The position numbers and the translations under genes are program-made. Below the pieces are notes generated by a model, which saw only the letters and a list, made by a program, of their open reading frames with translations, did no database searches and had not been told where the DNA came from. From NCBI GenBank assembly GCA_016839245.1, contig JAEOUN010000071.1, positions 1-35,479 on the forward strand: a stretch of DNA of 35,479 bases, given 5' to 3'. Origin of the DNA: Candidatus Thorarchaeota archaeon (lineage in GTDB: Archaea; Asgardarchaeota; Thorarchaeia; Thorarchaeales; Thorarchaeaceae). Positions 32,654-35,479 of the stretch are shown here, piece by piece; position 1 is the first letter of the stretch, and each line of letters starts with the position of its first letter.

Positions 32654-33778
32654 ATGTCTGAATATCCAGTACGCAAGGATCCAAAGAGAGTAATCGCAGT
32701 TGCAGCAATAATCGTTTTGATAATAGTCGCATCTTATGGCATTATTACTTGGTGGAAACCAAAATTCGTTGTTTACACTTATAGCAGTTTCATGAATTGG
32801 GGAGATGAAGGAGCAGAGGTAGTTCTCGAGAGAGCCTTCAAACCATTTGAAGAAAAATACAATATTGACATCAAATTTGTTATTCTTGAATCAGACGCAA
32901 ACTTCATCGTTTCAAAACTTAATGCTGAGAAGGCAAATCCAGTCGCCGATGTTGTAATTGGTATCGATAATATCTTAATTTTGCAGGAAGCAGCTAGAAA
33001 TGTACTAGAACCATATGAATCGCCAAATCTTGCTTATATCAATCAGAGCTTGGTCAATGCTTTAGATCCAGATCATTATCTAACGCCATTCGATTTTGGA
33101 CTTGTCAGTCTAATCTATTCAACAAACACAATTAATTCAACAACATATCCACAACTCAACAATCTCACATTTGCAGACTTAGCAGATTCAGAGATTGCCT
33201 CAACATTAGTAACAGAAGACCCACGTCTTAGCAGCCCAGGCCTAGCATTCTTGCTATCTGAAATTGCTGTATACAACAAAATACTTGAAGAAGATTGGAA
33301 AACTTGGTGGGAAACCGTTGAGGGAAAAATCGATGTTGAAGAGGGTTGGACTGAAGCATGGTCAGCATGGGATGTAGATCCAACTAAGCAGTTTCTCGTA
33401 AGCTATGGGACGGACCCAGCATATTCTGCACAAGTTTTGGGAACTGCTCCTGACACAGCAGTCGCACCTTTATTCTATAATGAGAAGTATTGGGCGTGGA
33501 TGCAAGTGGAAGGTGTAGGTCTTGTGAAAAACGGCCCAAATCCTGAATTAGGAAAAGCATTCATCGATTACTGCTTAAATACAACAGTGCAACAGGAGAT
33601 ACCTTTGAATCAATGGATGTATCCAGTAAGAACTGATTTCGATCTGCCTAGTGTTTTCGATTATGCAATCCACCCAGATGAGATATCTATCCTCAATACA
33701 CTTCTTAATAGCACTGAAATATCTACGAATCTTCAAAACTGGCTTGATGAATACACATCAATTATGACACCTGGATGA
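32654..33778 (+). CDS. thiB: Thiamine ABC transporter, substrate-binding protein
   Basis: The protein has 374 residues. An N-terminal hydrophobic signal-anchor (about 12-33) exports and tethers it. The mature part follows E. coli ThiB segment by segment: VVYTYSSFMNWG, ADVVIGIDNILI, TPFDFGLVSLIYSTN, EDPRLSSPGLAFLL, EEGWTEAWSAW, LVSYGTDPAY, VEGVGLVKNGPNPELGKAF and NQWMYPVRTDF. It binds thiamine (or its phosphates) outside the cell and delivers it to ThiP. The upstream HTH-ThiN regulator agrees with this ligand. The start ATG 32654 lies 27 nt after the TATA centre; AAGTGAT provides a weak binding site. The permease follows after 11 nt. Confidence 0.9.
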   Translation: MSEYPVRKDPKRVIAVAAIIVLIIVASYGIITWWKPKFVVYTYSSFMNWGDEGAEVVLERAFKPFEEKYNIDIKFVILESDANFIVSKLNAEKANPVADVVIGIDNILILQEAARNVLEPYESPNLAYINQSLVNALDPDHYLTPFDFGLVSLIYSTNTINSTTYPQLNNLTFADLADSEIASTLVTEDPRLSSPGLAFLLSEIAVYNKILEEDWKTWWETVEGKIDVEEGWTEAWSAWDVDPTKQFLVSYGTDPAYSAQVLGTAPDTAVAPLFYNEKYWAWMQVEGVGLVKNGPNPELGKAFIDYCLNTTVQQEIPLNQWMYPVRTDFDLPSVFDYAIHPDEISILNTLLNSTEISTNLQNWLDEYTSIMTPG

Positions 33779-33789
33779 GAGGCCCATAG

Positions 33790-35436
33790 ATGACTGAGAT
33801 AGATCGAGAAAAATACATTCTACTCTGCTTACCAATAGCAATTCTGTTTATTTTTCTAATCTTCCCGGTTGTTATAATCACTGTAGAAGGTCTTCTAGAC
33901 GAAAGTGGAACCTCCTTTTTTGATGTCATTTCATCACATAGTACACAATTTACCATCATCTTTACAGTAAGTCAGGCTTTAGTCAGTACGATATTGTCAG
34001 TCGCAATAGGTCTTCCTGGAGCATTACTTCTTTCGCGCTTGGAATTCAAAGTGAAAACACTTGTCAGAGCGCTCATCATTATTCCATTTGTTCTGCCACC
34101 AATTGTTGTCGTAGTTGGATTTATGCAGATGTTTGGAACTTATGGACTGATTGATTCGTTTGTAATGTGGATCTTGCATAGTCCGTCTAGTGTTGTAAAT
34201 ATTGCAGATGGACTAACAGGAATCATTCTAGCACACACATTTTACAACGTTCCATTAGTAATATTGCTAGTTTCTGCTGCTTTGGAGAGATTAAATTCAG
34301 AGGTAGAAGATGCGGCAGAGATGCTAGGAGCAAATGCCATTCAACGTTTCCAACGAATTACTCTTCCTCATATCCTTCCGTCAGTTGTGGCGGCAGCAAT
34401 TCTTACATTCCTCTTCTGTTTCATGTCATTTCCAATCGTGTTGGCTTTAGGTAATGGTGTCTATAAGACAATAGAAGTACAGATTTGGGACTCATTCAGA
34501 TGGTCTGATTATGGAGAAGCAAGTTCACTAGTACTTATTCAAATTCTTTTCACTTTATCTTTGGCAATAGCCTATGTTCGATTGGCAAGAGGACCTAAAC
34601 AACCTGTTACTCCAACATCCTACATTAGAACAGCAAGATTCAGTAGTTATAGATTTGAAGAGAAAATTCTCATTCTGAGCTATTTGATATTCATACTAAT
34701 TCTCATCGGAGGACCAATAGTTGCCATATTTAGAGCAGCAGTATATGACCCAATCCTTCAAAGATTTACGTTTGCAGGTTTTTCATACCTATTTACAAGT
34801 GGATCAAATGGTGGTCTTGTGCCATTGATTAATACTCTATTCTATGGAGGGATGGCAACACTCCTATCGATTCTTCTTGGGTTACCTCTTGCATATGCTC
34901 ATAGATCGAAAGCTAAGGGCTTACCTGTATTTTCATCAATCATGATTCTTCTCCCCCTTGGAATATCATCCATATCAATGGCTTATGGCCTCATGACAGT
35001 AATTGCGGTTCCGACTGGACTTAATATTAATCCATGGCCAATTATCGTCATTGCTCAGACAATAATTGGTCTACCCTTCACAACAAGATCAATTGAAATA
35101 TCTCTACAAAACATAGATCCGAATATCATAGATCAAGCAGATGCTCTTGGCGCTTCAAGATTGCAGAGGTTCTTCTTTGTAGAACTACCTCTCCTGACTC
35201 CCGGAATTTTGGTTGGAGCAGTCTTTGCATTTGCTATGGCAATCGGTGAGATGTCTGCAACTCTTTTCATTGCACTCCCCCAGAATTATACGCTCGCTGT
35301 TGCAATCTATAATAATCTTGGAGTAAGGAAATTTGTTCAAGCTGGTGCCTCTGCATTGGTTCTTGTTGTATTCTGCGTAATCGCCTTCCTTACGATGGAA
35401 AAAATATCTGAGGGGAGTACTGGAGGTGCACTATGA
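33790..35436 (+). CDS. thiP: Thiamine ABC transporter, fused double permease
   Basis: This 548-residue permease (E. coli ThiP about 536) has about twelve membrane helices in two homologous halves. Each carries the cytoplasmic EAA loop that contacts the ATPase: EDAAEMLGANAIQRFQRITLP (written in parts: AAEMLGANAIQRF, RITLPHILP) in the first half and QADALGASRLQRFFFVELP in the second. It forms the membrane channel for ThiB-delivered thiamine. GAGG 7 nt before ATG 33790 is the binding site. Its stop codon overlaps the ATPase start (ATGA), so the subunits are translationally coupled. Confidence 0.92.
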   Translation: MTEIDREKYILLCLPIAILFIFLIFPVVIITVEGLLDESGTSFFDVISSHSTQFTIIFTVSQALVSTILSVAIGLPGALLLSRLEFKVKTLVRALIIIPFVLPPIVVVVGFMQMFGTYGLIDSFVMWILHSPSSVVNIADGLTGIILAHTFYNVPLVILLVSAALERLNSEVEDAAEMLGANAIQRFQRITLPHILPSVVAAAILTFLFCFMSFPIVLALGNGVYKTIEVQIWDSFRWSDYGEASSLVLIQILFTLSLAIAYVRLARGPKQPVTPTSYIRTARFSSYRFEEKILILSYLIFILILIGGPIVAIFRAAVYDPILQRFTFAGFSYLFTSGSNGGLVPLINTLFYGGMATLLSILLGLPLAYAHRSKAKGLPVFSSIMILLPLGISSISMAYGLMTVIAVPTGLNINPWPIIVIAQTIIGLPFTTRSIEISLQNIDPNIIDQADALGASRLQRFFFVELPLLTPGILVGAVFAFAMAIGEMSATLFIALPQNYTLAVAIYNNLGVRKFVQAGASALVLVVFCVIAFLTMEKISEGSTGGAL

Positions 35437-35479
35437 TGGTTAGTGTTGAACTTAGAGGAATAATAAGAGAGTTCCCAGA
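35433..35479 (+). CDS. thiQ: ABC transporter ATPase, 5' end only (thiQ)
   Basis: Only 15 codons are inside the window: MMVSVELRGIIREFP. The V-x-L-x-x-I-x-x-x-F-P pattern is the first strand of ABC ATPases. GGAGGTG 4 nt upstream and the 4-nt overlap with thiP (ATGA) place it as the ThiQ-type ATPase of the same transporter. The Walker motifs lie beyond the window. Confidence 0.75.
   Translation, partial: MMVSVELRGIIREFP

Overview
The window is archaeal. It carries a group II chaperonin (thermosome), an archaeal/eukaryotic-type RNA polymerase subunit RpoK/Rpb6, an adenylate-kinase-like Fap7/AK6 protein, a DUF89 protein with an archaeal-type N-terminus, a ThiR-type HTH-ThiN regulator and a COG1707-type ACT regulator. 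Several genes have TATA boxes 25-28 nt upstream of start codons that look leaderless. Others have strong GGAGG/GGTGA ribosome-binding sites in front of ATG, GTG or TTG starts. The AT-rich composition, the membrane-anchored surface proteins rich in Asn-x-Ser/Thr sequons, and the glycyl-radical enzyme make an Asgard archaeon, most likely of the Thorarchaeia, my best guess. That assignment is inference only (about 50-60% sure).

Layout, left to right. 1-5150: the tail of a surface protein with Ca-binding (TSP3-like) repeats, a SAM methyltransferase, a membrane-anchored family-5 solute-binding protein whose two halves are in swapped order, and an unknown polytopic membrane protein. 5473-9653: a MenA-like UbiA prenyltransferase (-), a small membrane/coiled-coil protein, a DUF2225-like zinc protein, and a secreted M28-like peptidase with TSP3-like repeats (-). 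9786-12285: an orphan Eco57I-type adenine DNA methyltransferase and a membrane protein. 12287-16867: Fap7/AK6 (-), then RimI-like acetyltransferase and DUF89 (overlapping), then thermosome and an unusual RpoK carrying an N-terminal RadA-like helix-hairpin-helix domain, closed by a clear hairpin/T-run terminator. 16959-20641: MgtC/DUF4010 membrane protein, histidyl-tRNA synthetase and a MEMO1-family protein.

20642-23778 (all -): an XRE repressor plus DUF2178 membrane protein pair behind an array of three contiguous 16-bp palindromes, an MFS exporter, an ACT regulator and a GNAT. 23845-28086 (-): a translationally coupled operon of a glycyl radical enzyme, its radical-SAM activase and an FMN-split-barrel-like protein. 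28183-31573: a two-TM protein, a large Ig-like-repeat surface protein and a tandem GNAT. 31643-35479: a thiamine module, with thiR (-) divergent from thiB-thiP-thiQ (+; the ATPase runs off the window).

The points most worth a second look are the HhH-RpoK fusion next to the chaperonin, the permuted solute-binding protein, the triple-palindrome operator, a perfect dyad in the thermosome leader, the reorganised metal site in the M28 protein, the Asp-for-Cys cluster ligand in the activase, and the thiamine regulon. I saw no rRNA, tRNA, CRISPR array, insertion sequence or replication origin.
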